From NCBI GenBank assembly GCA_027045875.1, contig JALUAG010000069.1:1-45681 (forward strand): a stretch of DNA of 45,681 bases, read 5' to 3'. Shown one piece after another: positions 16,049 to 23,426 of the stretch (the first letter of the stretch is position 1; every line of letters begins with the position of its first letter). The position numbers were made by a program, and so were the translations under genes. The notes under the pieces are model-generated. The model was not told the DNA's origin. It saw only the letters and a list, made by a program, of their open reading frames with translations, and searched no databases. This DNA is from Alphaproteobacteria bacterium. GTDB lineage: Bacteria > Pseudomonadota > Alphaproteobacteria > Geminicoccales > Geminicoccaceae.

Positions 16049-16059
16049 CGAACGGTTCG
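16049..16059. promoter_or_regulatory. palindrome just upstream of the NAD-type formate dehydrogenase genes
   Basis: CGAAC-G-GTTCG is a perfect 11-base palindrome ten bases before the fdsB ATG and touching its ribosome binding site (GGGGGAAG). It lies in a 124-base gap that also holds a GCGCGG-AAA-CCGCGC hairpin (15975-15989). It could be an operator or control translation; no clear -35/-10 pair was found in the gap. Confidence 0.3.
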
Positions 16060-16068
16060 GGGGAAGCG

Positions 16069-17760
16069 ATGAAGGGCGACGGCGGGCGCTTGGGTGGCGG
16101 AGAGCGGCGCGGGCGGGCGACGCCGCGCGGACGGCAGGTGGAGCCCGGGGCGCTGGCCGAGGTGCGCGCCCTGCTCGGCGACCGGCCCAGACGCGCCGAT
16201 CTGCTGATCGAGCATCTCCATCTCCTGCAGGACGAATGCGGCCATCTTTCGGCCCGCCATCTGGCGGCCCTCGCCGAGGAGATGCGCCTGCCGCAGGCGG
16301 CGGTGTTCGAGGTGGCCACCTTCTACGCCCATTTCGACGTCGTGAAGGAGGACGGGACGCCCCCGCCACCGGTGACCGTCCGGGTGTGCGACAGCATCTC
16401 CTGCATGCTGGCGGGCGCCGAGACCCTGCTCACCGAACTGCGTCGCGGTCTCGATCCGAAGGAGGTGCGCGTGCGGCGCGCGCCCTGTATGGGCGCCTGC
16501 GACCGGGCACCCGCCTGCACGGCCGGCAGACGATTGATCGCCCCCGCCACGCCCGAGGCGGTGATGGACGCCGTCGCCGCCGACGAGCTCGATCCCGAAC
16601 CGCCGGCGCACATCGGCCTCGCCGCCTATCGCAACATGGGCGGCTACCGGCTGCTGGAAGCGGTCCGCGGAGGTGCCCGCGACGATGTGATCGCCCGGCT
16701 CTCCGCGGCCGAGCTGCGCGGCCTCGGCGGAGCCGGCTTTCCCACCGGCCGCAAATGGGAGATCGTCGCCGCCCAGCCCGCCCCCCGTTATCTCTGTATC
16801 AACGCCGACGAGGGCGAGCCCGGTACCTTCAAGGACCGCCACTGCCTCGCGAGCGATCCCCATCGGGTACTGGAGGGCGCGCTGATCGCCGCCCATGTGG
16901 TGGGCATCGACCGGATCTATTTCTATCTGCGCGACGAGTATCCCGAGATCCACGCCATGCTCGCCGCCGAGATCGCCGAGCTCGAACGGGTGGGCCTCGT
17001 GGCACCCGGCTTCCTCGAGCTCCGCCGCGGTGCCGGCGCCTACATCTGCGGCGAGGAATCGGCGATGATCGAGAGCATCGAGGGGAAACGGGGACTCCCT
17101 CGTCATCGTCCACCCTACGTGGCGAGCGTCGGCCTCTTCGGCCGGCCGACCCTGGTCAACAACGTCGAGACCCTGTTCTGGGTGCGCGACATCCTCGAAA
17201 AGGGTGCCGACTGGTTCGCCTCCCAGGGAAGGCGCGGACACAAGGGGTTCCGCTCCTTTTCGGTATCCGGGCGGGTGCGGGAGCCCGGGGTCAAGCTCGC
17301 CCCCGCCGGCATCACCGCCCGCGAGCTGATCGAGGAGTTCTGCGGCGGCATGGCCGAGGGGCACCGCCTGCGGGCCTATCTGCCGGGCGGCGCCTCGGGC
17401 GGAATCCTCCCCGCCTCGCTCGCGGACGTTCCGCTCGATTTCGGTACCCTCGAGCCATACGGCTGCTTCGTCGGCTCCCATGCGGTGGTGGTGCTGTCCG
17501 AACGCGACGATCTCCGGGCGGTGGCACTCAACCTTTTGCGCTTCTTCACCGAGGAATCCTGCGGGCAGTGCACCCCCTGCCGGGCGGGGACCGAGAAGGC
17601 GGTGCGGCTCATGGAGGCGGGGCGCTGGGATCCCAGCCTGCTCGGGGAGCTCGCGCAGGTGATGGCCGAGGCCTCGATCTGCGGGCTCGGCCAGGCGGCG
17701 GGCAACCCGCTGCTGTGCCTGTTCCGCCATTTCCCCGAGATCTTCGAAGGCGCGGAGTGA
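16069..17760 (+). CDS. fdsB: NAD-type formate dehydrogenase, fused NuoE/NuoF-like (gamma-beta) subunit
   Basis: This 563-residue cytoplasmic protein joins two diaphorase parts in one chain. Residues 25-165 are NuoE/FdsG-like, with a 2Fe-2S site from C107, C112, C140 and C144. Residues about 185-563 are NuoF/FdsB-like: LGGAGFPTGRKW (219-230) and NADEGEPGTF (245-254) bind FMN and NAD, GAGAYICGEESA follows, and ESCGQCTPCRAGT near residue 500 binds a 4Fe-4S cluster. It should pass electrons from formate oxidation to NAD+. Separate FdsG and FdsB proteins are usual in Rhodobacter and Cupriavidus, while a fused chain is known for the tungsten FDH1 of Methylorubrum. The alpha subunit gene follows five bases downstream. 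Confidence 0.92.
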   Translation: MKGDGGRLGGGERRGRATPRGRQVEPGALAEVRALLGDRPRRADLLIEHLHLLQDECGHLSARHLAALAEEMRLPQAAVFEVATFYAHFDVVKEDGTPPPPVTVRVCDSISCMLAGAETLLTELRRGLDPKEVRVRRAPCMGACDRAPACTAGRRLIAPATPEAVMDAVAADELDPEPPAHIGLAAYRNMGGYRLLEAVRGGARDDVIARLSAAELRGLGGAGFPTGRKWEIVAAQPAPRYLCINADEGEPGTFKDRHCLASDPHRVLEGALIAAHVVGIDRIYFYLRDEYPEIHAMLAAEIAELERVGLVAPGFLELRRGAGAYICGEESAMIESIEGKRGLPRHRPPYVASVGLFGRPTLVNNVETLFWVRDILEKGADWFASQGRRGHKGFRSFSVSGRVREPGVKLAPAGITARELIEEFCGGMAEGHRLRAYLPGGASGGILPASLADVPLDFGTLEPYGCFVGSHAVVVLSERDDLRAVALNLLRFFTEESCGQCTPCRAGTEKAVRLMEAGRWDPSLLGELAQVMAEASICGLGQAAGNPLLCLFRHFPEIFEGAE

Positions 17761-17765
17761 CGGCG

Positions 17766-20543
17766 ATGTCCGAGACCATCCGCTTTCTGCTCGACGGGCG
17801 CCATGTGGAGGCCCGATCCGACGAGACCATCTGGCAGGTGGCGGCGCGGGAGGGCATCGAGATCCCGCATCTCTGCTGGCTGCCCGAACCCGGCTACCGC
17901 GCGGACGGCAACTGCCGTGCCTGCATGGTGGAGATCGAGGGCGAGCGGACGCTGGCCGCCTCCTGTATCCGCCGGCCGCAGCCGGGCATGGTGGTGCGTT
18001 CGGCGAGCGAGCGCGCCCGGCGGGCACGGGCGATGGTGATGGAGCTGCTGCTCGCCGATCAGCCGCGGGAGGACGACGCCCACGATCCGGATTCCCGCCT
18101 CTGGCAGTGGGCGGCGCGCATGGGGGTGCGGGAAAGCCGCTTTCCGGCCCGCGAGCCGCCGCCGGCCGACCGGTCGCATCCGGCGATGGTGGTGCAGCTC
18201 GACGCCTGCATCCAGTGCACCCTCTGCGTCCGCGCCTGCCGCGAGGTGCAGGTGAACGACGTGATCGGCATGGCCTACCGTGGGCACGGCAGCAGGATCG
18301 TGTTCGACATGGACGATCCGATGGGGGCCTCGACCTGCGTCGCCTGCGGGGAGTGCGTCCAGGCCTGCCCCACCGGCGCCCTGCTGCCCGCGAGCGTCGT
18401 CGACCGGGAGAGCGGCCGCGCCGATTTCCGGGCCGATCGGGAGGTCCGCAGCGTCTGCCCCTACTGCGGCGTCGGCTGCCAGCTCGTCTACCACATCCGT
18501 GACGACCGCATCGCCTGGGTCACCGGCGCGCCCGGTCCGGCCAACGAGAGCCGCCTCTGCGTCAAGGGCCGCTTCGGCTTCGACTACGTCCACCACCCGC
18601 ACCGGCTGACGGTGCCGCTGGTGCGCAGGCCGGGGGTGCCGAAGCGCGCCGACGACGTGGTCGATCCGGCCAATCCCTGGACCCATTTCCGGGAGGCGAG
18701 CTGGGAGGAGGCGCTGGATCTGGCGGCGGCCGGGCTGCGACGCATCCGCGAGCGTCACGGCAGCCGGGCGCTGGCCGGCTTCGGCTCGGCCAAATGTACC
18801 AACGAGGAGGCCTATCTGTTCCAGAAGCTGGTGCGTACCGGGTTCGGCTCCAACTACGTGGACCACTGCACCCGCCTCTGCCACGCCTCCTCGGTGGCGG
18901 CACTCATGGAGGGCATCGGCAGCGGCGCCGTCACCGCCCCCTTCACCGAGGCGCTGAACGCCGATCTCGTCTTCGTCATCGGCGCCAACCCCACCGAGAA
19001 CCATCCGGTGGCCGCCACCTACTTCAAGCAGGCGGCCGCACGCGGCGCCAAACTCGTGGTCGCCGATCCGCGCGGCCAGGCGCTGCGACGCCACGCGACC
19101 TGGATGCTCCAGTTCCGGCCCGGCAGCGACGTCGCCCTGCTGAACGCGATAATGCATGTGATCGTCAGCGAAGAGCTGTTCGATTCGCAGTTCGTCCAGG
19201 CCCGCACCGAGAATTTCGAACGTCTGAAAGCCCATCTGGCCCACTTCCCGCCCGAGAAGATGGCCGATCTCTGCGGCGTTCCCGCCGCGACCATCCGCGA
19301 GGTGGCACGGGCCTACGCGCGGGCCGAGCGGGCCATCATCTTCTGGGGCATGGGCGTGTCGCAGCACGTCCACGGCACCGACAACGTCCGCTGCCTGATC
19401 TCGCTCGCCACCATCTGCGGCCATGTCGGCCGGCCGGGCACCGGCCTCCATCCGCTGCGCGGGCAGAACAACGTGCAGGGCGCCTCCGACGCCGGCCTCA
19501 TCCCCATGGTCTTCCCGGACTATCACCCCACGGGCGAGGACGGCTTCCGCGCCCGTCTCGAGACCCTCTGGGGGGCGGAGCTCGACCCCGAGCCCGGCCT
19601 CACCGTGGTCGAGATCGTCGACGCCGCCCGCGAAGGACGGATCCGCGGCATGTACATCATGGGCGAGAATCCGGCGATGTCGGATCCCGATGCCCAGCAC
19701 GCCCGCGAGGGCCTCGCCCGGCTCGAGCATCTCGTGGTGCAGGACATCTTCCTCACCGAGACGGCGTTCCACGCCGACGTGATCCTGCCGGCCTCGGCCT
19801 GGCCGGAAAAGGAGGGCACGGTCACCAACACCAACCGGCAGGTGCAGATGGGACGCATCGCCCTGCCGCTGCCGGGGGACGCCCGTCCCGACTGGTGGAT
19901 CGTCCAGGAGATCGCCCGCCGGATGGGCCTCGACTGGGACTACGGGGGACCGGCCGAGGTATTCGCCGAGATGAAGGAGGTGATGGGCTCCCTCGACAAC
20001 ATCACCTGGCAGCGGCTGCAGCGCGAGCATGCGGTGGCCTATCCCTGTCCGGCGCCCGACCACCCGGGAAAGGGGGTGGTGTTCGAGGAGCACTTCCCCA
20101 CCCCGAGCGGACGCGCGCGGCTGGTGCCGGCCGAGGTCCAACCGCCGGCCGAGACCCCGGACGAGGCGTTTCCGATGATCCTCACCACCGGCCGCACCCT
20201 CGTGCACTGGCACACCGGCGCCATCACCCGTCATGCCGAAGTGCTCGACAGCCTCGAGCCGACGCCCTTCTGCGCCATGAACCGCGGCGACCTCGAACGG
20301 CTGGGCATCGCGCCGGGCGCCGAGGTGCGGGTGGCCACCCGACGCGGTGCCATCACCCTGATGGCGCGGCAGGATCCGGCGGTGCCGCAGGGGGTCGTCT
20401 TCATCCCCTTCTGCTACCGCGAGGCCGCCGCCAACATCCTGACCAACCCGCAGCTCGATCCCTTCGGCAAGATCCCCGAGTTCAAGTTCTGCGCCTGCCG
20501 GGTCGAGCCCGCGGAGGCGGTCGTTGCCGCCGGCCGGGTCTGA
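17766..20543 (+). CDS. fdsA: NAD-type formate dehydrogenase molybdopterin (alpha) subunit
   Basis: This 925-residue protein oxidises formate in the cytoplasm. In order it shows a 2Fe-2S domain (C37, C50, C53, C67), two ferredoxin-type clusters (C148, C151, C154, C158 and C191, C194, C197, C201), a 4Fe-4S site of the catalytic domain (C231, C234, C238, C265) and the catalytic pair C372-H373 (RLCHASSVA; TGC at 18879). Molybdopterin-binding stretches include GVSQHVHGTDN and LRGQNNVQGASD. There is no twin-arginine signal. The His-Cys 4Fe-4S site that NuoG-like subunits carry between the 2Fe-2S and ferredoxin parts is absent: no cysteine lies between C67 and C148. The start ATG at 17766 follows the fdsB stop by five bases. 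No fdsD or fdhD gene follows. Confidence 0.94.
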   Translation: MSETIRFLLDGRHVEARSDETIWQVAAREGIEIPHLCWLPEPGYRADGNCRACMVEIEGERTLAASCIRRPQPGMVVRSASERARRARAMVMELLLADQPREDDAHDPDSRLWQWAARMGVRESRFPAREPPPADRSHPAMVVQLDACIQCTLCVRACREVQVNDVIGMAYRGHGSRIVFDMDDPMGASTCVACGECVQACPTGALLPASVVDRESGRADFRADREVRSVCPYCGVGCQLVYHIRDDRIAWVTGAPGPANESRLCVKGRFGFDYVHHPHRLTVPLVRRPGVPKRADDVVDPANPWTHFREASWEEALDLAAAGLRRIRERHGSRALAGFGSAKCTNEEAYLFQKLVRTGFGSNYVDHCTRLCHASSVAALMEGIGSGAVTAPFTEALNADLVFVIGANPTENHPVAATYFKQAAARGAKLVVADPRGQALRRHATWMLQFRPGSDVALLNAIMHVIVSEELFDSQFVQARTENFERLKAHLAHFPPEKMADLCGVPAATIREVARAYARAERAIIFWGMGVSQHVHGTDNVRCLISLATICGHVGRPGTGLHPLRGQNNVQGASDAGLIPMVFPDYHPTGEDGFRARLETLWGAELDPEPGLTVVEIVDAAREGRIRGMYIMGENPAMSDPDAQHAREGLARLEHLVVQDIFLTETAFHADVILPASAWPEKEGTVTNTNRQVQMGRIALPLPGDARPDWWIVQEIARRMGLDWDYGGPAEVFAEMKEVMGSLDNITWQRLQREHAVAYPCPAPDHPGKGVVFEEHFPTPSGRARLVPAEVQPPAETPDEAFPMILTTGRTLVHWHTGAITRHAEVLDSLEPTPFCAMNRGDLERLGIAPGAEVRVATRRGAITLMARQDPAVPQGVVFIPFCYREAAANILTNPQLDPFGKIPEFKFCACRVEPAEAVVAAGRV

Positions 20544-21144
20544 CGGGTCCGGGGATGCCCCGATCCGCCGGGCGAAGCCGCCCACCGAGGAGCGGCTGTG
20601 GCGTCGGGCGCTCTTCTATCTGCAGCGCTTCGCCACCACCCGCGCGCATCTGCGGGAGGTGCTGCGGCGGCGGGCATTGCGCGAGGCACGGGCGCTCGGT
20701 CTCGACGCCCGCGGGATCGAGGCCCGGGTGGAGCGGGTGGTGGCGCGCGCCGTCGAGGCGGGGCTCGTCGACGATGCCGCCTTCGCCCTCGCCCGGGCGC
20801 GCAGGCTCCTGGAACGGGGGGTCTCGCCGCGCAGCCTGCGCGTGCGCCTGCGCGAGAAGGGAGTGCCGGTGGAGACGATCGAACGGGCGCTCGAGGAGCT
20901 CGCGGACGAGATCGGCGATCCCTCCCATGAGGCCGCCCGCGCCTTCGCCCGCCGGCGCAGGATCGGTCCCTACCGGCCGCCCGAGGAGCGCGACGCCATG
21001 CGGCAGCGGGATCTCGCCGCCTTCGCCCGAGCCGGCTTTTCCTACCATGTCGCACACGCGATCCTCGGCGAGGACGGCCGGGAGTCGCACGGGGACGGAC
21101 GGAACCGCTTCGGCGTCGCGCCGAGCGACCGCCGGTCGCGGTGA
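20524..21144 (+). CDS. recX: RecX-family regulatory protein
   Basis: This 206-residue protein has the all-helical repeat pattern of RecX, a modulator of RecA filaments. Signs are LWRRALFYLQRFATTRAHLREVL near the N-terminus, AGLVDDAAFALARARRLLERG in the middle, followed by SPRSLRVRLREKGVP and the closing FARAGFSYHVAHAIL. The basic composition fits. No ATG is available in frame; the TTG at 20524 is used, which overlaps fdsA by 20 bases. recA is not in the window. A hairpin follows the stop (21144-21165). Confidence 0.85.
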   Translation: MPPAGSDGSGDAPIRRAKPPTEERLWRRALFYLQRFATTRAHLREVLRRRALREARALGLDARGIEARVERVVARAVEAGLVDDAAFALARARRLLERGVSPRSLRVRLREKGVPVETIERALEELADEIGDPSHEAARAFARRRRIGPYRPPEERDAMRQRDLAAFARAGFSYHVAHAILGEDGRESHGDGRNRFGVAPSDRRSR

Positions 21145-21165
21145 GCGGAAGTTCACCCTTCCGCT
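21144..21165 (+). terminator. hairpin after recX, possible terminator
   Basis: AGCGGAAG (21144-21151) and CTTCCGCT (21158-21165) form a perfect eight-base-pair stem with loop TTCACC, starting at the recX stop codon. Only a weak T-containing stretch follows, so termination may be partial. Confidence 0.45.
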
Positions 21166-21228
21166 TCACCGTTCGTTAAATCTCCTCTGCTCCAATGGGG
21201 GCGAACGAACAATTCGGGAGAACGCCTC

Positions 21229-21957
21229 GTGAAGACCAGCCACGGATTCCCGGCCCGCACCTCCGTGCGCCTCGCCTCCCTTGCCCTGGCGGCGGGCGTG
21301 GCCGTCTATTTCGCGAACCCCCTGCCGACCGGCACCGATCAGGCCTGGATCGGCTTCACCCTTCCCGCCGAGGCCGGCAACCACGGCGGCGGAGGAGGCG
21401 GCGGCGGTAGCGGCGGAGGCGGAGGCGGAGGCGGCGGTGCCGGAGCCGGAGCCGGAGCGGGTGCCGGTGGCGGTGGCGGCGGCGAACGCGCGGCCTTCGG
21501 CGGTGATGCCGCGGGCGGCCCGCCCGGACGAGCGGATGCCGCGTCCCGCGGCGAGAAGGCCTATCTGAGCGACTATATCGCCGAATGGTTCGGCGGCGGC
21601 GACGAGACGGCGGCCCGCGCGAGGGCCGGGGAGCGGACGAAGGACCGCGACCAGCTCGCCAAGGAAGAGGGGTTCCGCAATCACGGCGAGAAGGTGCGCA
21701 CCTACGTGGCGATCGCCCGGGCCCTCGGCTATCCCGCCGACGTCGGTGCGCTGCAGGCCAATGCCGCGCTGTTCGAGAATGGTGAGGCGGAACCCGTCGG
21801 CAGTACCGACTGGCGCAGTGCCGATCTCGACGTCAACGGCGACGGCATCGTCGACAAGGCCGATCTCGCGGCGCTCGGGATCGACGAGCTCCCCGAGGAC
21901 GAACCGGCTCCCGAGAGCGAAGCGGTCGCGGCGACCGAGGACATCGCGATCCAGTAG
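21229..21957 (+). CDS. exported glycine-rich protein with an EF-hand/dockerin-like loop
   Basis: This 242-residue protein is not assigned to a family. A signal peptide-like segment (RLASLALAAGVAVYFA, residues 14-29) starts it. Residues 53-85 are almost pure Gly with Ser and Ala (G8-S-G9, then alternating Ala-Gly). A charged middle holds KAYLSDYIAEWFGGGDE and HGEKVRTYVAIARALGYPAD. Near the C-terminus, D201, N203, D205, G206, V208 and D212 (DVNGDGIVDKAD) fit a canonical calcium-binding EF-hand loop as in dockerins. The start is GTG at 21229 with GGGAG upstream. It stands alone between recX and thpR. A secreted or surface role is inferred. Confidence 0.75.
   Translation: MKTSHGFPARTSVRLASLALAAGVAVYFANPLPTGTDQAWIGFTLPAEAGNHGGGGGGGGSGGGGGGGGGAGAGAGAGAGGGGGGERAAFGGDAAGGPPGRADAASRGEKAYLSDYIAEWFGGGDETAARARAGERTKDRDQLAKEEGFRNHGEKVRTYVAIARALGYPADVGALQANAALFENGEAEPVGSTDWRSADLDVNGDGIVDKADLAALGIDELPEDEPAPESEAVAATEDIAIQ
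21385..21483 (+). repeat. GGN glycine-codon low-complexity tract
   Basis: Thirty-three codons that are nearly all GGN, with a GCN-GGN alternation in the second part, encode the glycine-rich linker of the exported protein. Such tracts are prone to length changes by slippage. Confidence 0.8.
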
Positions 21958-22041
21958 CATCGCGGATCCAGGAAGCCCGGACGGGGCCGCCGTCCCGCAG
22001 CGCCGCGGGGCGGCGGGCGCCGTCCCCGGGGAAGCTCGGGC

Positions 22042-22602
22042 TCAGGCCCGCTCCATCACCCCGGTGACGAAGTCGTATTCCGCCTCCAGCAGATGTTCCG
22101 CCCCCTCGGGGCGGAGCACGCTCGAATAGAGGCCGAAGCGGGAGACCGGGAACGGGCTCGAGCGAAAGAGCGCCCGCCGCGCGAGGAAGCTGCCGAAGCG
22201 GTCCTGCGGCAGCGGTTCCTTGACCCGTCCCAGCGTCACATGAGGCACGAACTTCCGGCGCTCGGGTGCGATCCCGAGGTCGTTCAGCACCCGCTCGATC
22301 CGCCGTCGCAGCCGCGTGACCGGTTCGGCTTCCTCGACCCCCGCCCACAGCGTGTGGGGCATCCCGCGCGGCGGGAACTGGCCGATCCCCTTGAGACGCA
22401 GCTCGAACGGCGGCAGGCTTATCGAAGCCAGCGCCTCGCCGATCTCGCAGAAGGTGGTGGGATCCACCTCGCCGATGAAGCGCAGGGTCAGATGGAACTG
22501 CTCGGCGTAGGTCCAGCGCACGCCGGGCAGACCGTTGCAGAGGCGGTCCAACTCTTCCGCCACCGGCTCGGGCATGGCGAGGGCAACGAACAGTCTCGGC
22601 AT
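22042..22602 (-). CDS. thpR: RNA 2',3'-cyclic phosphodiesterase (LigT/ThpR)
   Basis: This 186-residue protein is a 2H phosphoesterase that hydrolyses 2',3'-cyclic RNA ends. Both HxTx motifs are present: HLTLRFIGEV around residue 38 and HVTLGRVKEP around residue 120. It opens MPRLFVALAMPEPV, as usual for the family. The ATG at 22602 follows GGGAGGACT, and was preferred over an upstream extension with no matching sequence. It is divergent from the YfgM-like gene across about 160 bases in which I found no convincing promoter. The 84 bases between it and the preceding convergent gene contain GC-rich hairpins (GACGG/CCGTC and GCCGC/GCGGC) without a T-tract. Confidence 0.9.
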   Translation of the reverse strand: MPRLFVALAMPEPVAEELDRLCNGLPGVRWTYAEQFHLTLRFIGEVDPTTFCEIGEALASISLPPFELRLKGIGQFPPRGMPHTLWAGVEEAEPVTRLRRRIERVLNDLGIAPERRKFVPHVTLGRVKEPLPQDRFGSFLARRALFRSSPFPVSRFGLYSSVLRPEGAEHLLEAEYDFVTGVMERA

Positions 22603-22760
22603 GGCGAGTCCTCCCACCAGCAGGTCATCTGCGCCTCCGCTGGGGCGGGCGCGCTTGCAAAACGCCGCCCGGTCCCGTACCAGATCGCCCATCGGATCGA
22701 TGCTCGACTTGCCGCTTGAGCGAGCTTGGTCGCAACCGTTCTACCACCGGGATAGCGCGC

Positions 22761-23426
22761 GTGAAATCCGAACAGTTCATCCGCGAGGTCAACGAGGAGC
22801 TCCAGCGGGAACGGCTCGCCAAGCTCTGGCGGCGTTTCGGCCCCTATGTGATCGGCCTCGCCGTCCTCGTGGTCCTCGCTACCGCGGGCAAGGTGGGGTA
22901 CGAGAGCTGGTACGACAAGCGGCTCCAGGATCAGGCCCGCATCTTCGCCGCCGCGGAGCGGCTGGTCGCCGAGGATCCGGTGGCGGCAGCCGAGAAATGG
23001 CTGGAGCTGGTACGCGAGGGTGACGACGGTTTCGCCGCCCTCGCACGGCTGCGGGCCGCCGCCGCCTTCGATAGTACCGGCAACCACGAACGGGCGCTGG
23101 CGGCGCTGCGCGAGACCGCGGCGAACGCGGAGGATCCGCTGGTGCGGGATCTCGCCACCCTGTTCCTCGCCCAGTATCGCATCGACGAGGACGATCCGGG
23201 CGCCCTCATCGCCGATCTCGAGCCGTTGACGGCGCCGGACCGGCCGTTTCGCCACAGCGCCCGCGAGCTGCTGGCCATCGCCTCCCTGCGGGCCGGCGAT
23301 CGCGAACGGGCACGAGCAGTGCTCAAGGAAATCCTCGACGATGCCACGACGCCGCTCGGCCAGCAGCAGCGGGTGCGCGAACTCTTCGACGCGCTGGGCG
23401 GTTCGGAGGAGCGCGTCGCGTCATGA
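22761..23426 (+). CDS. YfgM-like membrane-anchored TPR protein
   Basis: This 221-residue inner-membrane protein opens with a basic amphipathic region (FIREVNEELQRERLAKLWRR), one membrane helix (YVIGLAVLVVLATAGKVGY, about residues 34-52) and a periplasmic part of TPR-like helices. This matches the YfgM family, which works with the SecYEG-PpiD periplasmic chaperone network. Position before bamB and der is the common order in proteobacteria. The GTG at 22761 is preferred as it gives the usual VKSEQFIREVNEEL start; a TTG at 22716 is possible. It overlaps bamB by four bases. Confidence 0.85.
   Translation: MKSEQFIREVNEELQRERLAKLWRRFGPYVIGLAVLVVLATAGKVGYESWYDKRLQDQARIFAAAERLVAEDPVAAAEKWLELVREGDDGFAALARLRAAAAFDSTGNHERALAALRETAANAEDPLVRDLATLFLAQYRIDEDDPGALIADLEPLTAPDRPFRHSARELLAIASLRAGDRERARAVLKEILDDATTPLGQQQRVRELFDALGGSEERVAS

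Noticed and set aside
21385-21483. Short tandem repeat array or CRISPR-like signal
   Set aside because: The repetition is glycine codons inside an exported protein, with no spacer-repeat structure.
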